40,190 bases of DNA. Origin: Lachnospiraceae bacterium (GTDB taxonomy: Bacteria > Bacillota > Clostridia > Lachnospirales > Lachnospiraceae). A model generated the notes under the pieces. The model worked only from the letters and a program-made list of their open reading frames with translations, was not told the origin of the DNA and searched no databases. The stretch spans positions 1 through 40,190 of the forward strand of contig JAFQLB010000003.1 of assembly GCA_017396675.1 (NCBI GenBank), written 5' to 3'. This document shows, one piece after another, positions 23,857 through 32,174 of the stretch; within the stretch, counting starts at the first letter, position 1, and every line of letters starts with the position of its first letter. Made by a program: the position numbers and the translations under genes.

Positions 23857-25290
23857 CTAACCTCTCTTTGATGGATTATCTGTATGATTATCAATCACTG
23901 CTATCTTCTGTCCCTTTAAGCCTTGCAGTCTTACTCCCTTGCTGTAATAATCCGCCAATTGCTCCGATAACTCTCTGCTGATGATCTCTCCCGGTACAAC
24001 CAGTGGAATTCCGGGCGGATATAGATTCACAAAGCAGCCGCATTCTCTGCCTGCGGCAGTATCCAGATCTGCATAATATACTTCCTTTTCCATGGCCGCA
24101 GCTATTTTCTCCGTCTGTACAGGCGGCGGCAGGTCTGTTGGTTTTTCTTTCTGTGTCTCTTTGGCAGGCTGCAATTCCGAATCCAGTTCCTCCAGTGCCT
24201 CATGCAATCTTGTGAAGCCTTCCGGTTTCTCCCGGCAGGTTACAATCCCCAGGGTGTAGCTTTCGGCTGCCATCTCCATCTGCAAATGATATCGGCAGCG
24301 CAGCACTTCGTATAAGTGCCGGCCTGTCATGGCGGTTTTGGGAGGCAGTAGGATCAGCTTGCCCGGATCCTTTTGTATCTCTTCCCGCTGAAATACGCGG
24401 ATATGTCTATAGTTTCCGGCATTTTTGTAAAATTTATCCAATTCCGAGAACATTTTTTCCCAGAGTGCGGATCCCCGGTCTCTTATGAGGCCAAGACACG
24501 TATCGATACCTGCCATCAAAAGATAGGAGGGGCTGCTGCTCTGCAGAATGGTAAGGTATCGGTTTAATCTCTCCGATCGTATCAAATTTCCCTGCAAATG
24601 TAAAAGCGCTGTTTGGGTCAGTGCCGGCAATGTTTTATGAACACTCTGTATTACAACATCCGCTCCCGCTGCCAGAGCACTCTCGGGAAACCTGGGGTGA
24701 AACGGAAAATGAGCTCCGTGGGCTTCATCCACCAGCAAGGGCAGTCCCCGCTTATGTACCGCCCCGGCGATCCCCGCACAGTCAGATACGATGCCCTCAT
24801 AGGTAGGGGAGGTGATCATGACCGCCCGGATCTCCGGATCCGCCTCCAGTGCCTCCTCTACCTGCCTTGCCGTGATTCCCAGCGCGATCCCCGTTTCCGG
24901 GTCGGTGTCCGGATACAGATATACGGTTTCCAGATCCTGCAGCATCACTCCGTGATATACGGATCTGTGAGAGTTTCTGGCCATCAGAAGCCTGCCGCCT
25001 CTTGGCAGTGCGGCAAACAAGGCCGCCAGAATTCCAACCGTACTTCCGTTGATCAAAAACCAGGTTCGTTTTGTACCGTACATCCCGCGCGCCATTTCCA
25101 TGGATTCTGCCAGAATCCCTTCCGGCTCATGGAGATTATCAAACCCATCTATCTCCGTAATATCCATCCCATAGACCTCCTCCCACAAAAAGCCTGCCAT
25201 ATTTCTCTTGTGACCCGGCATGTGAAAAGGATATTGGTCTGATGTGTACAATTGCCAAAGCGCTTCTGTAATCTGTCGTTTTTCTCCCAT
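23857..25290 (-). CDS. PLP-dependent Orn/Lys/Arg decarboxylase family protein (YaaO/SpeA-like)
   Basis: A 477-residue fold-type I PLP enzyme, probably decarboxylating arginine, lysine or ornithine to a polyamine precursor. Marks are MPGHKRN near the start, NGSTVGILAAL (phosphate loop region), DEAHGAHFPF (188-197, PLP contact) and SVHKTLPALTQTA with Lys219 as the Schiff-base residue. The C-terminal domain has GIPLVVPGEII, typical of the family. It is the shorter form without the N-terminal response-regulator-like wing of E. coli enzymes. In B. subtilis yaaO stands in the same place beside tmk. Which amino acid is used cannot be told from sequence alone. The 245 bases upstream are AT-rich and hold the promoter of the divergent MFS gene. 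Confidence 0.93.
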   Translation of the reverse strand: MGEKRQITEALWQLYTSDQYPFHMPGHKRNMAGFLWEEVYGMDITEIDGFDNLHEPEGILAESMEMARGMYGTKRTWFLINGSTVGILAALFAALPRGGRLLMARNSHRSVYHGVMLQDLETVYLYPDTDPETGIALGITARQVEEALEADPEIRAVMITSPTYEGIVSDCAGIAGAVHKRGLPLLVDEAHGAHFPFHPRFPESALAAGADVVIQSVHKTLPALTQTALLHLQGNLIRSERLNRYLTILQSSSPSYLLMAGIDTCLGLIRDRGSALWEKMFSELDKFYKNAGNYRHIRVFQREEIQKDPGKLILLPPKTAMTGRHLYEVLRCRYHLQMEMAAESYTLGIVTCREKPEGFTRLHEALEELDSELQPAKETQKEKPTDLPPPVQTEKIAAAMEKEVYYADLDTAAGRECGCFVNLYPPGIPLVVPGEIISRELSEQLADYYSKGVRLQGLKGQKIAVIDNHTDNPSKRG

Positions 25291-25470
25291 GGTATCCGCT
25301 TTCTGTTCTGCTTTTTTGCGGGAAATGGTATCATACTGCTTTATTTTACTACAAAACGGTATTTTTTTGTAGCTTTTTTATGTTTCAATTCTATTATAGG
25401 TCATTTTTTTGAATCATTCAATTTTATATTGAGTATTTTTGCTCCCATCAGTCGGTTTTTTTCTATCCTC

Positions 25471-25498
25471 TTGTATTTTATGGAAAAACCGATATACT
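25471..25498 (+). promoter_or_regulatory. Candidate promoter of the MFS permease
   Basis: TTGTAT (25471-25476), 16 bases, TATACT (25493-25498), then the ribosome site GAGGTG at 25522. The match to the vegetative consensus is moderate. Confidence 0.6.
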
Positions 25499-25535
25499 AT
25501 TGGTAAGAAAATCGGATTCTCGAGGTGAATGGCGC

Positions 25536-26804
25536 ATGAAGCAAAAAGTGTATCCTTGGTTAATCGTTCTGTGCTGCTGCGGTCAGGCAGCTGCCTTTCT
25601 TGGCTTTACCAACAATTGCTCCGGTGTTTTTTTTGCACATGTAGCGGAGGAACTGCAGACGGGTATTGGCAATATTTCCTTCTACCTTACCATCATCAAC
25701 CTGCTGACGGGATTTCTTGCACCCACAGCCGTTAAACTGTTCGGACGCCTGGACGCCAGACTTCTGGTTCTTATCGCCGCCTCTGCCTCTGCTCTCGGAT
25801 ATTTCGGGATGTCTCGAGCCTCCTCTGTCTGGCAGATCTACCTGGCAGCATGTATCATTGGCGTGGCGGGAGCTTTCTACGGGACAGCCATTATCTCTCT
25901 TTTCATCGGCAGATGGTTTCACAGCCGTATGGGGCTTGTGATGGGCTTTACCTTTTGCGCCAGCGGACTGATGGGTGCTGTAATGAGCCCCTTTTTCAAC
26001 TCCGTAATCGAATCCGCGGGATGGAGAACAGGCTATCTGTACGGTGCAATCTTTGTGTTTGTCACCCTTCTTCCCTCTGCCATGCTTCTGCACCTGCTCC
26101 CTTCCAGATTGGGGCTGACCGCCTACGGTCATGTAACGGAACCGAAAGCTTCCTCACCGACTGCGTCATCCGAACCCTCTGCTTCGTCAGCCAATGCGTC
26201 AGACTCTCCCGCTTCCGGGGCACCATGGCGCAAAATGCTCCTTTTGGCCTGCCTGATCAACTTTGCCGCTTATTTCATCATGGGCATCAGTACCCACATA
26301 TCCAACTATGCCGTCACCATCGGCTTAACCACCCAGATGGGTGCTTATCTGATCAGCTCCATTATGGTAGGCAATACCCTGTCCAAGCTGCTGGCAGGCT
26401 TCCTCTGTGATGCCATCAGTCCCAAACGGACCTGCGCCCTGTCTACCGCTCTTGTGGCAGTGGGACTTGCTCTGCTGGTTCTGTTTGGAAACAGCGGCTC
26501 CGGCAGCTTCTTTGCATTGGCATTGGGCGGTGTTCTCACCGGCATCACCTATTCCGTGGGAACTGTTACGCTCTCTACCTATGTCAAGCAGATTTTCGGT
26601 CTGGAACGCTCCGGCGTGGTATATGCCAAGGTTTCTGCCGTAGGTTCCGTCAGCAGTGCCATCGCCTATACGGCCATCGGTGTTTCCTTTGATCTTTTCG
26701 GAAGCTACGCACCCGCCATTCTCTTCTGTATGGCTTTGTCCCTGATAGCACTGCTCTGTGTTTTTGGAATATCCGCCTGTGAAGCACGTCTTCAAAGACA
26801 ATAA
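25536..26804 (+). CDS. MFS transporter (OFA/monocarboxylate-like)
   Basis: A 422-residue permease with about twelve membrane segments in two halves. The N-terminal half includes LLTGFLAPTAVKLFGRLDAR (the loop 2-3 motif region), SLFIGRWFHSRMGLVMGFTF and SGLMGAVMSP, features shared with the oxalate:formate/monocarboxylate branch as I know it. The central cytoplasmic loop carries a serine-, alanine- and proline-rich stretch (about residues 208-238) that looks unstructured. I start it at 25536 because GAGGTG lies 8 bases before; an in-frame ATG at 25500 has none. The substrate is unknown. It stands alone between a divergent decarboxylase and a convergent copper ATPase, followed by a 9-base tandem repeat. 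Confidence 0.9.
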   Translation: MKQKVYPWLIVLCCCGQAAAFLGFTNNCSGVFFAHVAEELQTGIGNISFYLTIINLLTGFLAPTAVKLFGRLDARLLVLIAASASALGYFGMSRASSVWQIYLAACIIGVAGAFYGTAIISLFIGRWFHSRMGLVMGFTFCASGLMGAVMSPFFNSVIESAGWRTGYLYGAIFVFVTLLPSAMLLHLLPSRLGLTAYGHVTEPKASSPTASSEPSASSANASDSPASGAPWRKMLLLACLINFAAYFIMGISTHISNYAVTIGLTTQMGAYLISSIMVGNTLSKLLAGFLCDAISPKRTCALSTALVAVGLALLVLFGNSGSGSFFALALGGVLTGITYSVGTVTLSTYVKQIFGLERSGVVYAKVSAVGSVSSAIAYTAIGVSFDLFGSYAPAILFCMALSLIALLCVFGISACEARLQRQ

Positions 26805-26820
26805 CATATCTCTTGGCGGG

Positions 26821-26892
26821 AATGTACATAATGTACACACTGTTCATACTGTTCACAATGTACACAATGTACACAATGTACACACGTACACG
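26821..26892. repeat. Intergenic 9-base tandem repeat, AATGTACAC type
   Basis: Seven units plus a degenerate eighth (AATGTACAT, AATGTACAC, ACTGTTCAT, ACTGTTCAC, then AATGTACAC three times, then ACGTACACG), starting 17 bases after the MFS stop codon. Most units contain the palindrome TGTACA. The unit resembles, on the opposite strand, the repeat in the TPR gene at 10255-10317. Confidence 0.95.
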
Positions 26893-26894
26893 AC

Positions 26895-26931
26895 CAAAAA
26901 AGCGATGCATGAACGTTTTCCATGCATCGCT
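26895..26931 (-). terminator. Terminator between the MFS gene and copA
   Basis: An 11-base-pair stem (AGCGATGCATG with CATGCATCGCT, 9-base loop). In the minus direction six T follow at once, so it should end the copA transcript; on the plus side the tail TCCTTTG is weaker, so it may also serve the MFS gene. Confidence 0.93.
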
Positions 26932-26969
26932 TCCTTTGTATAGTGTAAATTGTATAGCTGTATCGTGGA

Positions 26970-29495
26970 TTATTCAATTCCCAATACCTTGTAGTCCTTG
27001 TCTTCCACTGTCTTGCGCAGCTCTTCCTCCGAAATCTCTCCGCTCAATGTCAGAACGGCAGTTCCTGCTTCATGACTGACCACCGCTTCCTCTACCTGAG
27101 GGAGTGCCTCCAGACATTTCTTCACTGTAGCCTCACAATGTCCGCACATCATTCCTTCGATCTTCATCGTTTTCTGCATTTCCTTTACCTCACTTTCTTT
27201 ATGAACCTTTTGCATTATTTTTTTATCTTTTCTGCCATCATAGATGGACACAAGATTTAATCTCAGCGCGTTTGTGACCACACAGAAGCTGGAGAGACTC
27301 ATGGCTGCGGCAGCAAACATGGGATTGAGCTGCCATCCGAACACAGGGATCCAGATCCCTGCTGCCAGTGGAATACCGATGACATTGTAGAAAAATGCCC
27401 AAAACAGATTTTCATGAATATTCTTCAGCGTACTCCTGCTGCACCGGATGGCTGCCGGCACATCGCTCAGACGGCTCTTCATCAGAACCACGTCTGCTGC
27501 CTCGATGGCTACATCCGTACCCGCACCGATGGCAATTCCCATATCCGCTCTTGTGAGAGCCGGGGCGTCGTTGATCCCGTCACCCACCATAGCCACTTTA
27601 CCCTGCTTCTGAAGACTGCGTATGACAGCCTCCTTCCCGTCCGGAAGCACACCGGCGATCACCTCATCCACTCCCGCCTGCGCTCCGATGGCCCTGGCTG
27701 TTTTCTCGTTGTCTCCCGTCAGCATGACCACTCTGATGCCCATTTTCTGCAGCTCCTTGACGGCTCCGGGACTATCCTCCTTGATCACATCCGCCACGCC
27801 CATCATTCCCAAAAACTGCGCATCCCTTGTGAACAGCAACGGCGTCTTACCGGATTCTGCCAGTGTCTCAGCCTGTTTTCTTTCCTCCTTTGTAAGCGCA
27901 ATTCTGCTTCCGATAAAGGACAGGCTGCCTCCTGTCAACCCTGCTCCCTCCAGCTTCCCTTCCAATCCGTTGCCGGGAAGTGCCGTAAAATCCGTCACCT
28001 CCTGCCAGGACAGGCCGCATTCCTTTGCATACTCCATAACGGCTCTTGCCAGGGGATGCTCACTTTTTGCTTCCAGGGAAGCTGCCATTCTAATAAACTC
28101 TTCCTTCTCTATGGCGGCGGCAGGAAAAACATCTGTTACCTTCGGTTCTCCCTTAGTGATGGTTCCGGTCTTATCCAGCGCCACGATTTGCATCTTTCCT
28201 GTTTCCTCCAAAGATACTGCGGTTTTAAACAGAATACCGTTTTTGGCTCCCACGCCGTTGCCCACCATGATTGCTACCGGTGTTGCCAGCCCCAATGCAC
28301 AGGGGCAGCTGATTACAAGAACGGAGATCCCTCTTGCCAAAGCAAAACCGAAGCTCTCTCCTGCCATCAGCCATCCAACTATGGTGATCGCCGAAATCAC
28401 AATGACCACAGGCACAAAAACACCGGATACCTTATCCGCCACCTTTGCAATGGGCGCCTTGGTAGCCGCCGCATCACTGACCATCTGTATGATTTTGGAC
28501 AGTGTGGTATCTTCTCCCACCCGGGAGGCCTCACACCGCAGATACCCGGACTGATTGATGGTGGCGGCAGACACCTGATCCCCCTGCGCCTTATCCACGG
28601 GAATGCTCTCTCCCGTCAAAGCGGCCTCATTGACGGCACTGCTGCCTTCCACCACGATCCCGTCCACAGGAATACTTTCTCCCGGACGGACTACAAAGAT
28701 ATCCCCTTTTTTCACCTGATCCACCGGAACCTGAAGCTCCACCCCGTCCTTTACGATCACTGCTGTCTCCGGAGCCAGCTTCATCAGACTTTTCAAAGCG
28801 TCCGTGGTCTTTCCCTTGGAGCGCGCCTCCAGCATTTTTCCGACAGTGATCAATGTCAGGATCATGGCTGCCGATTCGAAATAGAACTCATGCATATAGG
28901 CCATGACGCTCTCCATGTCGCCATGTACCTGCGCATCCGTCATGGCAAACAGGGCATACGTACTGTATACGAAGGAGGCTCCGGCTCCCAGCGCCACCAG
29001 TGTATCCATGTTGGGCGCTTTATTCCAAAGACTCTTGAATCCGCTGATAAAAAATTTCTGGTTGATAACCATGATAATGCCGGTCAAAAGCAGCTGCAGC
29101 AGCCCGCCTGCCACATGATTATGGGCAAAGAATGAAGGCATGGGCCATCCCCACATCATATGTCCCATGGAAATATACATCAAAACAATCAAAAAGCCCA
29201 AGGAATACCACAATCGCTTTTTCAGTACGGGGGTCTCCCTGTCTGCCAGTGCCTCCTCTGCCCGGCTGACGCCGCCGGATCGGCTCTCCTTCCCGGCTCC
29301 CTTAACAGAAGCGCCGTACCCGGCGGCCTCCACCGCCCGAATGATCTCCTCTGCTCCCACGCTGCCCTCCACGCCCATGGAATTGGTCAGAAGGCTGACA
29401 GAGCAGGCGGTGACGCCGGGAAGCTGTCCTACCGCCTTCTCCACTCTGGCACTGCACGCCGCGCAGCTCATACCGGTAACTTCATATTGTACCAT
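26970..29495 (-). CDS. copA: Cu(+)-exporting P-type ATPase with C-terminal CopZ-like domain
   Basis: An 841-residue copper pump of the P1B-1 type. In order: N-terminal metal domain with GMSCAAC (Cys11, Cys14), membrane segments, TGES, the CPC motif SCPCALGLATP, DKTGTITKGE, SEHPLARAV, VAMVGDGINDAPAL, and the late segments FFYNVIGIPLAAG and MSLSSFCVVTNALRL that give Cu+ preference. Unusually, a second metal-binding domain (residues 777-841, EGMMCGHC, Cys784 and Cys787) follows the last membrane segment after a short charged linker. It resembles the separate chaperone CopZ. GGAGGG lies upstream of the ATG at 29495. It follows the Sel1 gene by 69 bases on the same strand. Confidence 0.96.
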   Translation of the reverse strand: MVQYEVTGMSCAACSARVEKAVGQLPGVTACSVSLLTNSMGVEGSVGAEEIIRAVEAAGYGASVKGAGKESRSGGVSRAEEALADRETPVLKKRLWYSLGFLIVLMYISMGHMMWGWPMPSFFAHNHVAGGLLQLLLTGIIMVINQKFFISGFKSLWNKAPNMDTLVALGAGASFVYSTYALFAMTDAQVHGDMESVMAYMHEFYFESAAMILTLITVGKMLEARSKGKTTDALKSLMKLAPETAVIVKDGVELQVPVDQVKKGDIFVVRPGESIPVDGIVVEGSSAVNEAALTGESIPVDKAQGDQVSAATINQSGYLRCEASRVGEDTTLSKIIQMVSDAAATKAPIAKVADKVSGVFVPVVIVISAITIVGWLMAGESFGFALARGISVLVISCPCALGLATPVAIMVGNGVGAKNGILFKTAVSLEETGKMQIVALDKTGTITKGEPKVTDVFPAAAIEKEEFIRMAASLEAKSEHPLARAVMEYAKECGLSWQEVTDFTALPGNGLEGKLEGAGLTGGSLSFIGSRIALTKEERKQAETLAESGKTPLLFTRDAQFLGMMGVADVIKEDSPGAVKELQKMGIRVVMLTGDNEKTARAIGAQAGVDEVIAGVLPDGKEAVIRSLQKQGKVAMVGDGINDAPALTRADMGIAIGAGTDVAIEAADVVLMKSRLSDVPAAIRCSRSTLKNIHENLFWAFFYNVIGIPLAAGIWIPVFGWQLNPMFAAAAMSLSSFCVVTNALRLNLVSIYDGRKDKKIMQKVHKESEVKEMQKTMKIEGMMCGHCEATVKKCLEALPQVEEAVVSHEAGTAVLTLSGEISEEELRKTVEDKDYKVLGIE
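27177..27191 (-). promoter_or_regulatory. Possible internal ribosome site and start for a free CopZ-like product
   Basis: Inside copA, GAGG (27188-27191) and AAAGG stand 8 and 2 bases before an in-frame ATG at 27179. Starting there would yield a 69-residue protein holding just the C-terminal metal domain with GMMCGHC. Confidence 0.45.
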
Positions 29496-29564
29496 AAAGA
29501 GTTCCCTCCTTTTTTCATATCCCGTAAGACCATCTGTGGCCTCCCCTGTAAGCAGGATACTCCC

Positions 29565-30917
29565 TTAATTTTTAAAGTTCTGTAACAAAGTTACAAGCTC
29601 CTCCATCAATCGGCGGGCAGGCTCCACGCCCAATTGGGCAGCTTCCCGATACAGTCTCAGCGCTTCTTTGTAATCCCGCTTCACACCCAGACCATGTTCA
29701 TAGCACCAACCCAGATTGTACTTAGCGGAAGGCTCTCCCTGCTCTGCTGCCAGTCGATACCAGGCCGCAGCCTGTCTGTCATCCCGCATAACCCCTTCCC
29801 CGTTGGCATAGCATACGCCCAGATTGAACTGCCCTCTGGAATTGCCCTGATAAGCTGCCTTTTCATACCAATACACCGCCTCTCGAAGATCCTTATTTAC
29901 CCCCTTACCATTGGCATGACACCAAGCCAGATTGCATTGGGCGGGCGAGTATCCCTGCTCTGCCGCCACACGATACAGATGCACCGCCCTTTCCCAACTC
30001 TGCTCCACTCCGTATCCGTATTCATAAAACAATCCCAGCCGGCAGATGCTTTCGGGATCTCCCTGCTCCGCAGCCTTCCGATACCAGTAAAGTGCCTGCT
30101 CCGTATCCTGATCACTGCCCTGCCCATGCTCGTAACACCAGCCCAGATAGTATTGTGCAGAGGCATGTCCCTCCAAGGCTGCCTGTCTCAACGGCTGGAT
30201 CGCCTTCTCCCACTCCTCCTGCGTCTGACCGTTTCGCAAGAAATAAATTCCGATGTTGTACAGTCCCTCTGCATCCTTTTGCTTGGCTGCCTGTTCATAC
30301 CAGTGAAAGGCCAGTCCGTAATTCTGCTCCACGCCCCTTCCATGCTCATAGCACCAACCCAAAACGTGCCGGGCAGGCGTATATTCCCGCAGGGCAGCGG
30401 CTCGATACAGCGATGCCGCCTGCTCCCAGCTTTGCTCCACACCTCGTCCCGTTTCGTGGCACAGTCCCAGATTACAAAGGGCTCTGGGAAATTGCTGCTC
30501 TGCTGCCTCCTTATACCAGTATACGGCCTGTCCCATATCCTGCCTGACGCCTCTGCCGTTCTCGTAACACCAGGCCAGATTACACTGTGCGGGCGGATAT
30601 CCCGCTTCGGCAGACAATCGGTAGAGACGCACGGCTTCCTCCGGGGAACGCTCCACCCCATGTCCCGTTTCATAGCACCAGCCAAGCGCACACTGTGCAG
30701 GCGGATACCCCAGTGCCGTTCCCGCACCGTAATACCCCGCTGCCTGTTCCCAGTCCTTTCTGACTTCCGCCTGATATCCCAGTATGATCCAGCCCTGCCC
30801 GTCAATCCGATCTTCTTCTTCCTTTTTGAAATACCCACACCCACAAACCGGGCAAAGCTGCGGCGGAGATCCCTGTATAAGATATCCGCAGTCCTGATTG
30901 CTACACCGGTAAAACAT
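29565..30917 (-). CDS. Zinc-ribbon protein with about eleven Sel1 (TPR-like) repeats
   Basis: A 450-residue soluble protein. The first 30 residues form a small zinc ribbon or rubredoxin-like unit (Cys5, Cys10, Cys22, Cys25, Cys27; PQLCPVCGCGYF). The remainder is a run of about eleven 36-residue Sel1 repeats with the consensus AQCNLAWCYENGRGVxxDxxxAVYWYxKAAEQG, for example YNLGWCYEHGLGVKRDYKEAL near the C-terminus. Sel1 proteins usually act as scaffolds binding partner proteins; no enzyme domain is present. It lies between a HAD phosphatase (17 bases upstream) and copA on the same strand, and may be cotranscribed with both. I infer no specific role. Confidence 0.9.
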   Translation of the reverse strand: MFYRCSNQDCGYLIQGSPPQLCPVCGCGYFKKEEEDRIDGQGWIILGYQAEVRKDWEQAAGYYGAGTALGYPPAQCALGWCYETGHGVERSPEEAVRLYRLSAEAGYPPAQCNLAWCYENGRGVRQDMGQAVYWYKEAAEQQFPRALCNLGLCHETGRGVEQSWEQAASLYRAAALREYTPARHVLGWCYEHGRGVEQNYGLAFHWYEQAAKQKDAEGLYNIGIYFLRNGQTQEEWEKAIQPLRQAALEGHASAQYYLGWCYEHGQGSDQDTEQALYWYRKAAEQGDPESICRLGLFYEYGYGVEQSWERAVHLYRVAAEQGYSPAQCNLAWCHANGKGVNKDLREAVYWYEKAAYQGNSRGQFNLGVCYANGEGVMRDDRQAAAWYRLAAEQGEPSAKYNLGWCYEHGLGVKRDYKEALRLYREAAQLGVEPARRLMEELVTLLQNFKN

Positions 30918-30934
30918 CCCCCTGCCTTCTTTCT

Positions 30935-31528
30935 TTACAATCCATAGCGCTCCCGGATTCCGGCAAAATCATTGCCGAATACAACTCCCGCGATTCCCAC
31001 TGTTTCTGCTCCCTTTACATTTTCCGGTCTGTCATCAATAAACAAGCATTCTTCCGCTTTCAGACCAAACACCGAAAGAAAATGTTCATAAATCTTCTTC
31101 TCCGGCTTTATCATATGTACATCCGATGACACCATGATGCCGTTAAACATTTGTAGATCGAAATATTGTGGGAAATAGTCATAAAACCGATCACAAGCGT
31201 TTGACAGCACATAGATTCCATAGCCACTTTCCTTCATGCTCAGGCAGAATTCCTCTGCTCCCGGGTTGGGGGCAATACACATGATCCAACCCTCTACACA
31301 TCTTTTCAGAGCCGGATGGAGAGATTCCGGCAGCCGTTCCTTAACCCCGTCGTAGCGCTGCGCATTGGTGATGATCCCCCGGTCTCCAAGAATCCATTCG
31401 GGCCCCTGAAATAATTCACGCCGGATCAGCTCCCTATCCTCCTCCCTTTCAAAAAACTTCTGCAGTGCCAGCTCCGGTCGAAAGCGAAGCAGCACATCTC
31501 CCATATCGAAAATAATATTTTTTATCAT
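30935..31528 (-). CDS. HAD-family hydrolase (subfamily IA phosphatase-like)
   Basis: A 197-residue haloacid-dehalogenase-type phosphatase. Motif I is FDMGDVLL (nucleophile Asp8, with Gly-Asp following), motif II is VLSNAC, motif III is the lysine in KPEKKIYEHFL, and motif IV is FIDDRPENVKGA. The helical cap between residues 17 and 90 is of the small C1 type. This pattern is close to the YihX/FMN-phosphatase-like group, but the substrate is unknown. GAAAGG lies upstream of the ATG. It precedes the Sel1 protein by 17 bases. Confidence 0.92.
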   Translation of the reverse strand: MIKNIIFDMGDVLLRFRPELALQKFFEREEDRELIRRELFQGPEWILGDRGIITNAQRYDGVKERLPESLHPALKRCVEGWIMCIAPNPGAEEFCLSMKESGYGIYVLSNACDRFYDYFPQYFDLQMFNGIMVSSDVHMIKPEKKIYEHFLSVFGLKAEECLFIDDRPENVKGAETVGIAGVVFGNDFAGIRERYGL

Positions 31529-31661
31529 CGCCTTTTCCTTTCTCTTCCGACACCTCCATTATACCCTATCGTCATATTTTGACAAGACCGCACACAATAC
31601 CTGAGATATGTCTCCTTTGGTTGACAAATTATGAAAAAGCTATTAATTTTTATTTTATCTC

Positions 31662-31690
31662 TTGACAAAAAAAGAACACAGAGGTATGGT
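31662..31690 (+). promoter_or_regulatory. Promoter of the PerR-rubrerythrin operon
   Basis: TTGACA (31662-31667), 17 bases, TATGGT (31685-31690). It is 43 bases before the perR-like start codon. Confidence 0.88.
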
Positions 31691-31695
31691 TAAAC

Positions 31696-31710
31696 CAGTA
31701 ATAGTTACTG
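31696..31710 (+). promoter_or_regulatory. Candidate PerR/Fur-type operator
   Basis: CAGTAATAGTTACTG is an inverted repeat with 6-base arms and a 3-base centre, close to the 7-1-7 form of PerR and Fur boxes. It starts 6 bases after the -10 box, so a bound repressor would block transcription. Autoregulation is an inference. Confidence 0.7.
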
Positions 31711-31732
31711 TTTTGATGCGGGAGGAAACAAT

Positions 31733-32122
31733 ATGACGCTTAAATACAGCCGACAGCGGGAAGCTATCCGTGAATTTGTAATGTCGCGTCATGATCACCC
31801 TACTGCTGATGTCGTTTATATGAATGTACGAAGGGAATTTCCCAATATCAGCCTCGGAACCGTATATCGTAATCTGACTTTGCTGGCAGATATCGGGCAG
31901 CTCACCCGGATACGGCTTGGAGACGGCGTAGATCATTTTGATGCTATTACTGAACCTCATTATCACTTTGTCTGCAAGGAATGCGGCGTTGTTTATGACT
32001 TGGACTTCCCCATTCTGGACACTGTTGACAGTGAAGCCGACACCGGCTTTGAAGGAGGCCGGATCGACGGACACATCACTTATTTTTATGGTAAATGTAA
32101 GGATTGTCTTGCCGAAGGATGA
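31733..32122 (+). CDS. perR: PerR-like peroxide-sensing Fur family repressor
   Basis: A 129-residue metal-dependent repressor. The winged helix ([27 protein letters not shown]) is intact. Against B. subtilis PerR, the ligands of the regulatory metal line up as His22, Asp70, His76, His78 and Asp96, and the structural zinc set is Cys81, Cys84, Cys122 and Cys125. The presence of all five regulatory ligands, including the Asp in place of Glu, favours a peroxide sensor over an iron sensor. GGAGG lies 7 bases before the start. It heads an operon with reverse rubrerythrin and a BFD-like protein, the pattern expected of a PerR regulon in anaerobes. The N-terminus is shorter than in PerR of Bacillus. 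Confidence 0.92.
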   Translation: MTLKYSRQREAIREFVMSRHDHPTADVVYMNVRREFPNISLGTVYRNLTLLADIGQLTRIRLGDGVDHFDAITEPHYHFVCKECGVVYDLDFPILDTVDSEADTGFEGGRIDGHITYFYGKCKDCLAEG

Positions 32123-32174
32123 TTCTTATCATTTAAAATCTGGCGGTTTGCCAACAAGAAAAGGAGAGAAAAGT

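Noticed and set aside
26821..26892. A CRISPR-like array
   Set aside because: The units are 9 bases and directly adjacent, with no spacers; it is a simple tandem repeat. No CRISPR array or cas gene was seen anywhere.
26758..26943. A small plus-strand frame with NVH repeats after the MFS gene
   Set aside because: It arises because the 9-base repeat has no stop codon in that frame; there is no ribosome site and it starts inside the MFS gene.
27414..29135. A 573-residue open frame on the plus strand over copA
   Set aside because: It is antisense to a P-type ATPase with all motifs intact. It is rich in Cys, His and Ser, as expected from the complement of a conserved gene, and has no ribosome site.
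29634..30947. A 437-residue plus-strand open frame over the Sel1 gene
   Set aside because: It mirrors the 36-residue periodicity of the Sel1 repeats, so it is a by-product of that repeat.
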